NCBI RefSeq assembly: GCF_041146795.1
Contig: NC_135172.1
Location: forward strand, 12,142,137-12,206,136
Direction of reading: 5' to 3'
From: Maylandia zebra
Taxonomy: Eukaryota > Chordata > Actinopteri > Cichliformes > Cichlidae
DNA: 64,000 nucleotides
Below are positions 1 through 9,715 of this stretch, in pieces. The position numbers and the translations under genes were made by a program. The notes beneath the pieces were generated by a model. The model was not told where the DNA came from, did not search any database, and saw only the letters and a list, made by a program, of their open reading frames with translations. How positions within the stretch are numbered: position 1 is the first letter of the stretch; every line of letters begins with the position of its first letter.

Positions 1-306
1 ACCGGAGATCTGCATGGACCTTGGAGAAACGGACCTGATTTATTGTGAACATTTCGGACCTTGAAACCATCGCAGTGAGTCAGAAGCTGTTAAGCTAACC
101 TTGAAGCTAAAAAGCTAACAAGAGGTTAACAGGGAATATAATGGCCCAATTTCAATGTTGTATATTTGCGCGGGAGCGGATGAAGTGGACAAGATCCTCT
201 CTGAGAGTTGAACATTAGAAGTGTGCTGGTGAGTTAAACTGGGACTGGGCGAATCAGGCTAATTGAAAAGCTAACTAGCCTAATGCTCATAGCTGCAGCT
301 GTAGCT
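1..306. other. Flank left of the L1 insertion, no gene seen
   Basis: No open frame or known repeat end is recognised. The stretch has several short AAGCTAA-type repeats between about 90 and 270. It ends at the left copy of the 15-bp duplication that bounds the following LINE, so it was continuous with sequence from 5336 onward before that insertion. Confidence 0.5.
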
Positions 307-431
307 GACCAGGTTTTCACTTTTTTTTTTTTTTTTTTTTTTAAACATTAAACTTTATTAAGAAACAGTATACAGAACATGTATACAATCAGAACAAAAT
401 TAACATATGCCAGGGGGTGTAATACAAAGAA

Positions 432-3400
432 TTACAAACATTCAAATAATTTGTAATTACTACAAATAGTAATAGTTTTCATAGCCTTTTTGTTAAGTGA
501 TCCACTAATCAATTTTATGTAACATAAAACATCATTATAGTAATGTTTAAAATTAGGTTTTTTGTTACTGTATTTGCATTTGTGAAAATAAAATTTAGCT
601 AAGATAACTAATAAGTTTATTATAAAGTAAACATCTTCTTTTTTTTGCCTTCGAAAGAAACAAAATACAACATTTTCCCATTTCACAGTAAAGTCATTAT
701 AGAGATGTCCAGCAATGAATCTACTGAAGTCTTTCCAAAATGTTCTAGCGAATGAACAGATCCAGAAGAGGTGTTGCACAGTCTCAGGATGGCTTCCACA
801 AAATCCACAGTTCACATTTATGTCCCTTTTGAACTTTGTCATGTAATGATTAGCAGGATAAAATTTATGCAATATTTTAAATGAGACTTCCTTCACTTTA
901 TTCGTTACCAGATACTTGTTAGGAATTGACCATACTCTTTTCCAGTTAATGTCACTGACAAAGGAATTCCAATAAGAGACCACATGTGGGATAGTTAGAG
1001 ATTCTGTCTGGAACAAAGCACGAATATTCTTATTACTTTTACTGTGGTTTGTTAGACAGATTCTTCCTATGTGTGAATCTAAAGGGTTGGGGAGAGAAAC
1101 AGATGATATGCAAGGTTGAATACCTTTAAAAAGCATTATAATACCCGTAGGTATTGCATCAAATAATATGGCATATTCTTTGGGTGTGGCTGGAAATTTA
1201 TAGGTGTTTAAGAATTCTGAGTAGGACATGAGCTGCCCATTAGGATTAAACAGCTGATTCACTAAAACAATCCGTTTCTCAACCCACCTAGAAAAAAATA
1301 ATGATTTATTTTTATACACTATGTTCCTATTATTCCAAATTGAATACGTATGGGGTGTAAAGTTGTGTTTATATATAAGGGACCAAGCTAATAGAACTTG
1401 TTTATGAAACATCGAGAGCTTTTCTGGAAGCTTATCTATATTATAATCACAACCTAAGATAAAACTTAGACCACCAAACTTAGAGAAAATGTAGTGAGGA
1501 ATAAAATTCCAAATGGATACCGGATTTTTAAGAAAATGTTTAGCCCAATTAATCTTAAATGTATTGTTTAGAGTAGTAAAATCCAAAACATTGAGACCAC
1601 CGTGTTCATAGTCATTCATCAATACACTTTTTCTGATGTAATGTGTCCGGTTTTTCCAAAGGAAGTTTAAGAGCATTCGGTCGATATCCTTACAAGTTTT
1701 GCCGTCCACATGCAGAGAAATTGCTGCATAAGTCAGTCGAGACAGACCTTCTGCTTTTGAGAGCAATACCCTTCCTCTTAAACTTAAATCTCTCTGCAAC
1801 CATTGATTTAAATTGGTTTGAGATTTTTTAATAATTGGGGGAAAATTTAGTAAAATTCTGTCTTTTGTATCTTTGCAGATAATCAGACCTAAATATGTTG
1901 CTTCATTTTTAACTGTTATATTACAAATACTCTGAACATTACACTCTTTGACAGGTAATAACTGACATTTATTTAAGTTTAGGACCAATCCAGACCCTTT
2001 TGAGAAATCCTCTATTACACTTAAAGCAATTGGCACTTGGCTAGCATTTTTAAGAAAAATTGTGGTATCATCTGCCAATTGACTGATGACAATCTCTCTG
2101 TCTGCTATGTTTATACCCTTCACAGGGCTATTCGAAATATGAGAGGCAAGAATTTGGGTGCAAAGTAAAAAAAGATAAGGGCTAATCGGGCAACCTTGGC
2201 GTACACCTCGATTAAGACTAAAACGAGAAGTGGTGCCATTTTTCATTCTAATAGAACTATTAGCATTGGAATACAGAGTTTTGATAGCTCTGCAGAAGAT
2301 ATCACCAAAACCAAATTTCTGAAGTGTAAGAAATATAAATTCATGCTCAATTGAGTCAAAGGCTTTATAGAAGTCCAGGAGAAGGATAAATGAGTCATCA
2401 GATATTAATGCTGAGTAGTCCAGAATATCCAAGACGAGTCTAATAAGTCCCTGAGTAAGGCTGGGAGGAAGAGTGCCCCTTTCAATACTTTCATTATAAA
2501 CCTGCAACAAAAAGGGTGCAAGCTGACAAGAAAATGATTTATAGAATTCAGCCACCAGCCCATCTGTGCCCGGAGATTTGTTGTTTTTAAGAAATTCAAT
2601 AGATGTCAATATCTCTTTTTCAGTAATTGGACTGTCACAAAAAAGCCTATCAGCACTTTTAATCATTTTAACATTGTTTACAGAGTCAATAAATTGGGTA
2701 GCGACCTTTGCGTTATAATTGGATCCATACAACTTTGAGTAGAAATTACAACAAAATTGAGAGATAATTTTTGCATCATCACTGACCGTACCATTTATAT
2801 TCAATTTATGAATAGTATTGGTTTTAGATCTATGTTTTTCTAAGCGGAAAAAATAAGCAGAATTCTGCTCTCCCTCCTCTATCCACCTTTTTCTTGAACG
2901 AACGAAAGCTCCTTCAGCTTTCTGGCGGTAAATCTCATCCAGTTTAGATTGAAAGGACCTAAGATGTAATCTATCCTCTTCCGAGACCTCGTCTGGTGGG
3001 AGTTGATATATTGCGGAAATTTGAACAATTAGATTTTCTTCTTCTGCTGCCCTTGACTTAGCTATTTTTGCCCCATACTGTCTCAACATTTTACTTGTCT
3101 CAAATTTAAAAATTTCCCAGTTTGTGCTATAGGAATTCTCAATATTAGCCTTGTGTATAAAGTGTTTTAACAGTCGTGTAATTTCAGATTTTACAATTGT
3201 ATGGCTCAGAAGCGAGCTATTTAATTTCCAATAGGAGGATCTATTAATTGCAATAGTAGGAAAGAGTTGCAGATTAATATATATTGCTCTATGATCCGTA
3301 AGTGGAGTTGTAAGGATATTGACCGTAACACTGTCCTTTGATAGACTACTTGATATTAACCAGAAATCAATACGTGATTTCCTTGAACCAGAACGGTTAC

Positions 3401-3983
3401 TCCAGGTAAAAGATATATCATCAGGAAATTTGTCTCTCCAAATATCAGTTACATTAAATTTATCCATAAATGTTTCCAATCTCAAATTATTCCTAAAATG
3501 TTGTGCTGGTGGCCATCTGTCTATAGTGTCATTTAGTGAAACATTAAAATCTCCTCCAATTATTAAGTTTGAACTGGGATATTTAGAGAGCCAAAAACTA
3601 ATCCTTGTATCTAAAGAGTCAATTAAATTATCATTTTCAGGTTTGGTATTATAGCCATATAAATTGACAATTATGAAAATGGAGTGATTGTATTCTACTA
3701 TCAGACAAATATAATGACCCAAAGAGTCACAATCTGAATGTAGAACAATACCTTCGAAGCTACCTTTGAGAGTTGTGACCCCAGCTGACCTCTCTGTGCC
3801 ATGCGAATACCAAACATCGTTACCCCACTGAGACTTCCAGAAGTTCACATCAGCAGATACAGAATGGCTTTCTTGGAAAAAACAAAAATGACTTTTATAT
3901 TTCTTAGCAAACAAAAATAAGGCTTTACGTTTACAGATCTGTCTCAACCCCCTGGCATTTAGGGAAACAATAGAAAATGACAA
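432..3983 (-). CDS. L1-type ORF2p (endonuclease-reverse transcriptase), internally deleted
   Basis: 1183 residues, open throughout. The N-terminus is an APE-type endonuclease: SLNARG near residue 8, FQES near 36, GGDFN near 142 and TDHRAIY near 231. The reverse transcriptase follows with DFYKAFD, RQGCPISPYLF and an ADD catalytic core in SQLADDTTIF. A CxxC-H-C knuckle (CGFCGSHPETVQHLFWIC) lies near the C-terminus. Fish L1 proteins normally carry about 60 residues between TQGLI and RLVLD, including the LIPKP and NWRPI fingers motifs. Here the two are joined directly at about 2441/2442, in frame. The protein is therefore probably inactive although no stop interrupts it. The start is the first Met of the endonuclease. 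Confidence 0.92.
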   Translation of the reverse strand: MSFSIVSLNARGLRQICKRKALFLFAKKYKSHFCFFQESHSVSADVNFWKSQWGNDVWYSHGTERSAGVTTLKGSFEGIVLHSDCDSLGHYICLIVEYNHSIFIIVNLYGYNTKPENDNLIDSLDTRISFWLSKYPSSNLIIGGDFNVSLNDTIDRWPPAQHFRNNLRLETFMDKFNVTDIWRDKFPDDISFTWSNRSGSRKSRIDFWLISSSLSKDSVTVNILTTPLTDHRAIYINLQLFPTIAINRSSYWKLNSSLLSHTIVKSEITRLLKHFIHKANIENSYSTNWEIFKFETSKMLRQYGAKIAKSRAAEEENLIVQISAIYQLPPDEVSEEDRLHLRSFQSKLDEIYRQKAEGAFVRSRKRWIEEGEQNSAYFFRLEKHRSKTNTIHKLNINGTVSDDAKIISQFCCNFYSKLYGSNYNAKVATQFIDSVNNVKMIKSADRLFCDSPITEKEILTSIEFLKNNKSPGTDGLVAEFYKSFSCQLAPFLLQVYNESIERGTLPPSLTQGLIRLVLDILDYSALISDDSFILLLDFYKAFDSIEHEFIFLTLQKFGFGDIFCRAIKTLYSNANSSIRMKNGTTSRFSLNRGVRQGCPISPYLFLLCTQILASHISNSPVKGINIADREIVISQLADDTTIFLKNASQVPIALSVIEDFSKGSGLVLNLNKCQLLPVKECNVQSICNITVKNEATYLGLIICKDTKDRILLNFPPIIKKSQTNLNQWLQRDLSLRGRVLLSKAEGLSRLTYAAISLHVDGKTCKDIDRMLLNFLWKNRTHYIRKSVLMNDYEHGGLNVLDFTTLNNTFKINWAKHFLKNPVSIWNFIPHYIFSKFGGLSFILGCDYNIDKLPEKLSMFHKQVLLAWSLIYKHNFTPHTYSIWNNRNIVYKNKSLFFSRWVEKRIVLVNQLFNPNGQLMSYSEFLNTYKFPATPKEYAILFDAIPTGIIMLFKGIQPCISSVSLPNPLDSHIGRICLTNHSKSNKNIRALFQTESLTIPHVVSYWNSFVSDINWKRVWSIPNKYLVTNKVKEVSFKILHKFYPANHYMTKFKRDINVNCGFCGSHPETVQHLFWICSFARTFWKDFSRFIAGHLYNDFTVKWENVVFCFFRRQKKEDVYFIINLLVILAKFYFHKCKYSNKKPNFKHYYNDVLCYIKLISGSLNKKAMKTITICSNYKLFECL

Positions 3984-4287
3984 TTAAGAAAACAAAAAAT
4001 AAACAGCTAGAAATTTAAAGAACCAATATTGTGTGCTTAACAAAAAATAAACCTCACTAAGGGACCGAGCATTGCAAGGATGAAAATAACTCGGCAGAAA
4101 TACACGAAATATTTTTTAGGATACAACTCTGGTGCTGAAACTTAAAGTGTCCTCACACTATAAATGAGGCATAGACTTAATGATCCAAAACGCCAGAAGG
4201 ATCAATGAAAAACAGCCAACCAAGTCCAAGCAACTGTGCAACATTGTAGGGTCTTTTCCATTCCTTAGCTTCCCCCATATTCACCTC

Positions 4288-5160
4288 TCATTCTGAAGAC
4301 GGGAAAACTTCTGTCCCATTAACAAAACCCCGGCATCCAACGTAATAGGCCTTTTTATTTTCTCTGCGAGCCTTCTCGATAATGGGCCACAACTTGCTCC
4401 GGCGCTCCCTCTCTTCTCTGGAAAGGTCCTCAGCAAACTTCAAGTCCCGGTTTTCCTTTAAGAATGGAGATGTCTTAGCTGCTTTCCACAGGCTATCTCT
4501 GGTTCTGCGGGAGATGAACTGGATGATAATAGGTCTGGGACTGGTGTTGTTTGGGCGTTTGGAGCCGACCCGATGTACGGTGTCAATGGTGTCATAAAGT
4601 TGGTTTTTACATTCAGGCAACGTAGCCTGACAAATCTCAACAGCAACCTTCCATGTATCCTCCTGTTGTTCTTCTTTGACACCAAACAGCCTGAGGTTCC
4701 ACCGTCTGGAATATCGCTCGAGATCTGTGATTCTTTGCTGGTTTTTATCCATACGCTCTTCCTCTTTGGAGATTTTCTGCTCCAATGTGCCCACTCTGCA
4801 TTTGACATCTTTTATCTCTTCGCATGCAAAGTCCACAGTTTTTCTGATCCCGTCAATCTGTAGTGCAAGGTTATCCATTCTTTCGTTTATTAGTTTTGAT
4901 AGAGTTTCAACAATATCCACGCTATCTCCCTTTGAATGCATCGCTTTCTTTGGCGCCGGAGACTGGCTGGGTGAGACGGGTAGAGGTGGAAACTCGTCCA
5001 TTACGTCCTCAGTTATTGGGAGAGGTAGTGAAAGAGCCGTATAGTCATGGCAGTTGTCAAGCAGTGGGTTCACTGACCCGGTTGTTTGGCTAGCATTAGC
5101 CTTTAGCAGTAGCTTCGTCTTGGAGCTAGACGAGGGTCTTTTATTGTCACGCTGTGACAT
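4288..5160 (-). CDS. L1-type ORF1p RNA-binding protein
   Basis: 290 residues. Order: a Ser/Thr-rich N-terminus, a coiled coil from about residue 85 to 145 (CRVGTLEQKISKEEERMDK), an RRM-like core starting at NLRLFGVKE near 155, and a basic C-terminal domain ending in YYVGCRGFVNG. This is the transposase-22/L1 ORF1 plan. The protein forms trimers on the LINE RNA and acts as a nucleic-acid chaperone (family knowledge). It lies upstream of ORF2 on the same strand with a 304-base gap. No stop or frameshift is seen. Confidence 0.9.
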   Translation of the reverse strand: MSQRDNKRPSSSSKTKLLLKANASQTTGSVNPLLDNCHDYTALSLPLPITEDVMDEFPPLPVSPSQSPAPKKAMHSKGDSVDIVETLSKLINERMDNLALQIDGIRKTVDFACEEIKDVKCRVGTLEQKISKEEERMDKNQQRITDLERYSRRWNLRLFGVKEEQQEDTWKVAVEICQATLPECKNQLYDTIDTVHRVGSKRPNNTSPRPIIIQFISRRTRDSLWKAAKTSPFLKENRDLKFAEDLSREERERRSKLWPIIEKARRENKKAYYVGCRGFVNGTEVFPSSE

Positions 5161-5297
5161 TTTATCTCTTAATTGATCAAAATCAGTCCTTTTCTGGCTT
5201 AAATACCGTAAAAGCTTCTAAGGTCTGAGTTGACACAGTGTTGCTACCGTATTATAAGGTTACATTTGCTAAGCTCGGCAGTAAGCGTGTACTTACT

Positions 5298-5310
5298 CGG
5301 CCATCTTGGA
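5298..5310 (-). promoter_or_regulatory. YY1-like site at the 5' end of the LINE
   Basis: On the minus strand the first 25 bases of the element, after a run of seven G, contain CCAAGATGGCCG. Human L1 has a YY1 site with the same AAGATGGCCG core at the same distance from its first base, where it sets the transcription start. Function in this fish element is inferred from position and sequence only. Confidence 0.55.
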
Positions 5311-5360
5311 ACGCCCCCCCGACCAGGTTTTCACTGTGGGAGAACACACGGGGTGTCACT

Positions 5361-6228
5361 GTCACTACCCGATCCGTACCGGAAACCCGATCGGTACCCC
5401 GCATGCGCGAAAGGTTTCTACTTCCGGTCATAGCGTTTTACGATAGTTAAAGGTCAGAGTATCTGTTAAGATGTTAAGAATAACAAGTATATCTTAAAAT
5501 GTTTGCAATAATGAAGCATTTCAGTACAATGTAGACAAAAACGAAAAATAAAAAGATAGTTACGGATCAGGACTCCCCGATCCTTACTGCGCATGTGTAA
5601 AGTCTGACCGTACAAATCGAGTCTACCCGATCCGTACCGCGCATGTGCAGATGTTTTCTTCTTCTTCTGTTCGTTTAATGGCAGTGTACTCCCCAGTGTA
5701 CGAGGATACCGTCACCTGCTGACCGAGCGAATAAACCCTATTATAAACTGAATTAGCGTCATTATAAACGTGTGTTAAATTTGATTTAGCGATAGTCGAG
5801 TGTGTTTATGCTTGTCTGTGAGGAGAGGATTGTTGGAATAGTGATGATTATGATGTGCGCTATCACTGTCAATTGTCAGTAAACACTTCATCTGGCTGCT
5901 GAATCTACACGTGAGATATTACAAAGTCTGCATTATTAACTCTGTAATTAGGCGCCATTCTCCTTATTTTACAGTGCTGTTGCTCAATCGGGGGACACTC
6001 TCTGTTGAGGAGAAAAGCATGAATTTCTTTGTATACCGATTATTCATTGTTTAAATGTCCCGGGAAGTCGAAAAGGAGGCAGAGCTGTTGAGAAATGCTA
6101 GGAGCTAACTGGGCGCTAACCGTATCATTCAAATATATTGGATGTCGCAATGTTGGCAGAGAGGAAGTGACGTAAGATTCGCGCATGCGGGGTACCGATC
6201 GGGTTTCCGGTACGGATCGGGTAGTGAC
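5361..6228. mobile_element. MITE-like element with 51-bp perfect terminal inverted repeats
   Basis: 5361-5411 and 6178-6228 are perfect inverted repeats of 51 bases beginning GTCACTACCCGATCCGTACC. The 868-bp element has no transposase. Two internal degenerate copies of the terminal motif (ACCCGATCCGTACCGCGCATG type) lie near 5574 and 5626. The ends contain CACTA, as in CMC/EnSpm elements, but no 2-3 bp target duplication is visible, so the superfamily is unsettled. The L1 above inserted about 25 bp from its left end. Confidence 0.8.
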
Positions 6229-7359
6229 ACGGGGTTTCTCACGGAGTTCAGCCATTTTGAGCACTCAGCTTGTGTGCTGATGATGTTCTAGTATTACTTG
6301 TTGAATATTAAATGCACTAAAATTAGATGATGGAATAAGTTAATGTTGATCTTAAAGGTCATGAATCTACTTTATTTTGTTACATTTGATGCTCGAGCGG
6401 CACTGGATAGATGTCTGTGTGTATTCTTACTGTGCTGATACGTTACCACATACTGTAAAACTACAGCCTGTGGGTTTTTGTATATTCTTTTCATAATTTT
6501 ATTCTGTACATTGAGTGTAAATAATATATTGCTTCATTGCTATGCAGTGTAAAGCAATGCTCCTTTAATTCAGTTAAAGGGCAATACTGTAAAAAAAATC
6601 TACCATAGTTTATGGTTTATTTCTGATTTCTGATAGAAATGTGCACATTGATGATAGAATAAGCTGATTGTGACTTAAAGATTGCATTCATGATTAAGAT
6701 GCACTGTATAGACTATAGTTAGAAATTAGAATTAATGTTTTGTGCTTGTTTTGTTATAGCACTTACATTATTTACACATGGCCATGTATATCATTAGAGT
6801 GTGAACTGAATTAGTAATAGTCCTGTTGTTTACAGGCTAGGTTTTTTTATGGGATCGTGAGACCTGGATCTCTTCCTGACGAGGAAGATGGCGAACCTTT
6901 CCCTTTGAACCGAACCACAGCCATTCTGAGTTGGCCCAGAAGGGCAGGTTGCTCTTCTCTCATGAACAATTGCAACAGTGCGGTAGGACGAAATCGCACC
7001 AATCACAAACTTTTGACCTATTGGATTTGACTTGACTGAACACTGACTATTAAGCCGGCAAGACTGACATATCTGAGCTGAGATAGGATTCTGACTGTTA
7101 TTATTATTGCTGTCACTGTATTTTATTTTATGTTTTCATTCCTGTTCATGAAATGCTGTTAAATTGTTGCTAAATAGTTTAATACAATTCATAGCAACTT
7201 TACCTGTGGCTCCAGTCATTCTTCTCCACGCAACTCACTTTATCCCTCCTACGAATCTAGCTATTGGCCCATTCTCTCCATCTTACTTTAATTTCCCCTA
7301 CCCTATCCTGTACTTGGCTACAGAAACCTCAAGGCCACTGGATGTTTGAAATTGCTACA
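6229..7359. other. AT-rich stretch without a recognised gene
   Basis: No long open frame, RNA gene or repeat end is recognised here. The base composition is AT-rich and unremarkable. Confidence 0.4.
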
Positions 7360-7369
7360 TGATGATGTG

Positions 7370-7735
7370 TTTCCCTCTTTATGCACTGAAGCTGGCACGT
7401 TCCCTGAGTTTTTCCAGCAAGATGGTGCACCACCACATTATGGGTGCCAGGTCTGAGCATTCCTAGATGAACAGTTTCCTGGAAAGTGGATTGGTCATGT
7501 CATGGGCCAGTTGAATGGCCCCCAAGATCTCCCGATCTGACCCCCTTAGACTTTTATCTTTGGGGTCATCTGAAGGCAATTGTCTATGGTGTGAAGATAC
7601 GAGATGTGCAGCACCTGAAACTATGGATGCCTGTGCTGGCATTTCTCCTGCGGTGTTGCTATCAGTGTGTGAAGAGTGGGAGAAGAGGGTTGCATTGACA
7701 ATCCAACACAATGGGCAGCACATTAACCACTAACC
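7370..7735 (+). pseudogene. Decayed mariner/IS630-type transposase, C-terminal part
   Basis: Reading across frames gives FQQDGAPPHY, then FLDEQFPGKWIGH, then PVEWPPRSPDLTPLDFYLWG. This is the DDE_3-type catalytic region common in invertebrate and fish mariner relatives. The parts lie in different frames and a stop follows AFLL, so it is dead. No inverted repeats could be assigned to it. Confidence 0.7.
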
Positions 7736-7779
7736 CTCCTATGCAGGGAAAGACACATACACCGGTGGCGAGGCGGCCG

Positions 7780-8409
7780 CCGATCGACCGGTGGTGGCTA
7801 ACGTGGAGCTCAATCGTGGATAAGGGAAACCGAAGGCAGGAGAAGCAGGCTGCTGCCGGTCCGAGCGTGAGGTGAACTGAATTTCAGGTAAGAAGTTACG
7901 AACTGCACTCTATTTGGGTCAGATATAAACCGAGTTTAGGTGTAGTTTATTTTCGTTGTGCTGACAGTTACAATAACTCGTTCTGCGTGCTAGCTAGCAC
8001 GACAGCTGTGTGCACCTAAGTTACTGATGTTGAACTTTATGACAGCCTCCCCTGTCATTCTCTCGCCTGTTGAAACTTCAATCATGAAACTGATCAATGA
8101 TCGGCTTTTCTCTCGTTTGTTCATTGCGCTAAACAACAGCAGCACGGTTAAGCTTGATCAGCTGTTGTTAGAATTCATTTAATTTTAATTTCTAGTATCA
8201 GCTGATGTTTGCTGGAGCCACAGCTGTAAAAAAGGGCTGGTCGAAACCAGGAGATGTCCTTACTGAATCATCAGAGCTGAACTGGTGATGGAGAAACAGG
8301 TTTACCTTTTAGGTGACATGAATGAGTTGAAGGAAAGTTATCAACTGTTTCTGAGAGACAAATAACACCAAGCTCCTTTTTTTGTGTAGCTGACAGCTGG
8401 TAACTGTGC
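7780..8409 (-). repeat. hAT-derived repeat, related to the inner part of the 59.9-61.2 kb hAT
   Basis: Read on the minus strand, the stretch from 8409 down (CACAGTTACCAGC, then AACAACAGCTGATCAAG, then GAGAAAAGCCGATCA) aligns with 60615-60830 on the plus strand. The two copies differ by indels and about 10-20 percent of bases by eye. It abuts the CAGGGGCGGATCTAGC end at 8410, as in the other copy. Confidence 0.6.
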
Positions 8410-8590
8410 AGGGGCGGATCTAGCAAAGCTTTTGGCAGGGGGCCAGGTAGGGCATTAACAGGGAGAGGGGGACACAAAGATATACTTTTCTTTCTTGCTC
8501 TCATATAAAATATTTACCTTTTATTAAATAGTTATCTGAATCTTACAACCAAAGTTTGTATAATAATACACAAGATTGGCTGTAGACCAT
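8410..8590 (+). mobile_element. hAT end CAGGGGCGGATCTAGC and inner sequence
   Basis: CAGGGGCGGATCTAGCAAAG is a typical hAT terminus. The following 130 bases match the reverse complement of 60480-60614. The transposase C-terminus at 8868-9085 points toward this end, so both may belong to one decayed hAT. Confidence 0.6.
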
Positions 8591-8867
8591 TGTTAATCAT
8601 TCAGAACACTGTGTAAAAATAACAAAAAACAAAAAGTGAATGCAAAAGTGCATAAATATTTATTTTACGTGTTTGATGTGTGTGGCAGGGCGTGGTCTGC
8701 AGTGCCGCTGCAGGGGAGGTGGACCCACGGGCGTAAAGTCTGTGCTCTCTCGGCTGGTTTTTTTTTGGTGTGTGTTGGGCTGTGAGTTGAAAAGCTACAG
8801 CCGGCTGTGTGGGTACACCAACCATGTGTGAAAAGTGGTCCATAACGTAATGCTTCAAAGCGTGTTC

Positions 8868-9085
8868 ATGCAAACATTGTTGGGTCTGCCGTGGTACAAT
8901 GGGACTTCTGCTCATGAACCTCTGTGCACAGCGTCTGCAAATCGGGGCTGTACGAAGTCACCTCATCTTTACACAAAACTGTAAGCTGTCATCTGTGAGG
9001 CGCGAGCGGTGTTTGTTTTTACCATAGTTCATGGTGGAGAATGGCTGCTCTGCTGAGTTTTGCTCTCTGTAGCCGTATGAATGGC
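8868..9085 (-). pseudogene. hAT transposase C-terminal fragment (GTF2IRD2/EPM2AIP1-like family)
   Basis: The minus strand reads FSTMNYGKNKHRSRLTDDSL, then after a frameshift TSYSPDLQTLCTEV and HEQKSH. This is the dimerisation tail of the DUF4371-type hAT transposases from which GTF2IRD2 fusions arose. No intact catalytic part remains. Confidence 0.65.
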
Positions 9086-9575
9086 AAACTACACTGATTA
9101 GCAGCAGCATAGGCAGGCTTAAAAATTTTTCTGAAATTTTCGCTTTCTAGTATTTATTTAATATTTCTTTATGTTATAAAAATGACTTTGAATCCTGATA
9201 AAAATTCAAAATCATGGGTTAAAAATGAAAACAAGAGAACTAAGAATGTATTAATATTTGTTGACAGAAAAACAGAAACTGTATATGTGCAACCAAAGTG
9301 CCGTTTTAATTCAGATGAAAAAAAAGGGATTTATTCATTCATTGTCCATTCAGGATCTTAAAAATGTGATAATAATAATGAAATAATACAAATAATGTAA
9401 TAATAAGAATGATGTAATAATAATTAATGTAAATCTAAATAATATTGTCCTTCAGAGAAATAGTTTGTAGTCCTGAAGATGGAGAAGTTTACTCCCGCAG
9501 AGCGACTGGGACTGTCTGTGGTCATGATGGTTGAACCTCCAACGACTTTCCCAGCTTAGCCTCAGAGTGCTGCTG
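9086..9575. other. AT-rich stretch without a recognised gene
   Basis: Contains AATAAT-type simple repeats near 9370-9440. Nothing else is recognised. Confidence 0.4.
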
Positions 9576-9715
9576 CTACTGTAGCAGCCACTCTTCTCCT
9601 CTGTACTCGTCAGGACTTGCATTGTCACATCTGGGGAACCCAGGCCCTGCTGGAGAGGAGAGCCTAGTCTGGATGCTGACCTGCTGCCTGTAATTATTAG
9701 CCTTTTTCAGGCTCT
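9576..9715 (-). pseudogene. 3' end of the TOGARAM-like last exon, cut off by the Gypsy insertion
   Basis: The minus strand reads SLKKANNYRQQVSIQTRLSS and on to a TAG at 9576. SLKK is exactly what follows PVEK in the exon piece at 12820-13012, so this is the far side of the same exon. The Gypsy 3' LTR ends (CGTAACA) at 9716. It encodes the original C-terminus, about 46 residues. Confidence 0.75.

Larger units (their letters stand above)
307..5335 (-). mobile_element. Full-length L1-like LINE with 15-bp target duplication
   Basis: The 15-base word GACCAGGTTTTCACT occurs at 307-321 and again at 5321-5335. Between the copies lies a minus-strand L1-type element: 5' UTR (5161-5320), ORF1 (4288-5160), a 300-base inter-ORF spacer, ORF2 (432-3983), a short 3' UTR and a 22-base poly-A tail (poly-T at 321-342 on the plus strand). 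The perfect target duplication and long tail mark a recent target-primed insertion. The element is about 5.0 kb, short for the family, because ORF2 lacks a block of the reverse transcriptase domain. Confidence 0.95.

Noticed and set aside
5361..6228. Firm assignment of the 51-bp TIR element to CACTA/EnSpm
   Set aside because: The ends contain CACTA, but no 2-3 bp duplication or transposase supports it.
7463..7733. Open frames on both strands near 7.5 kb as possible genes
   Set aside because: They are shadows of a decayed mariner-type transposase read in several frames.
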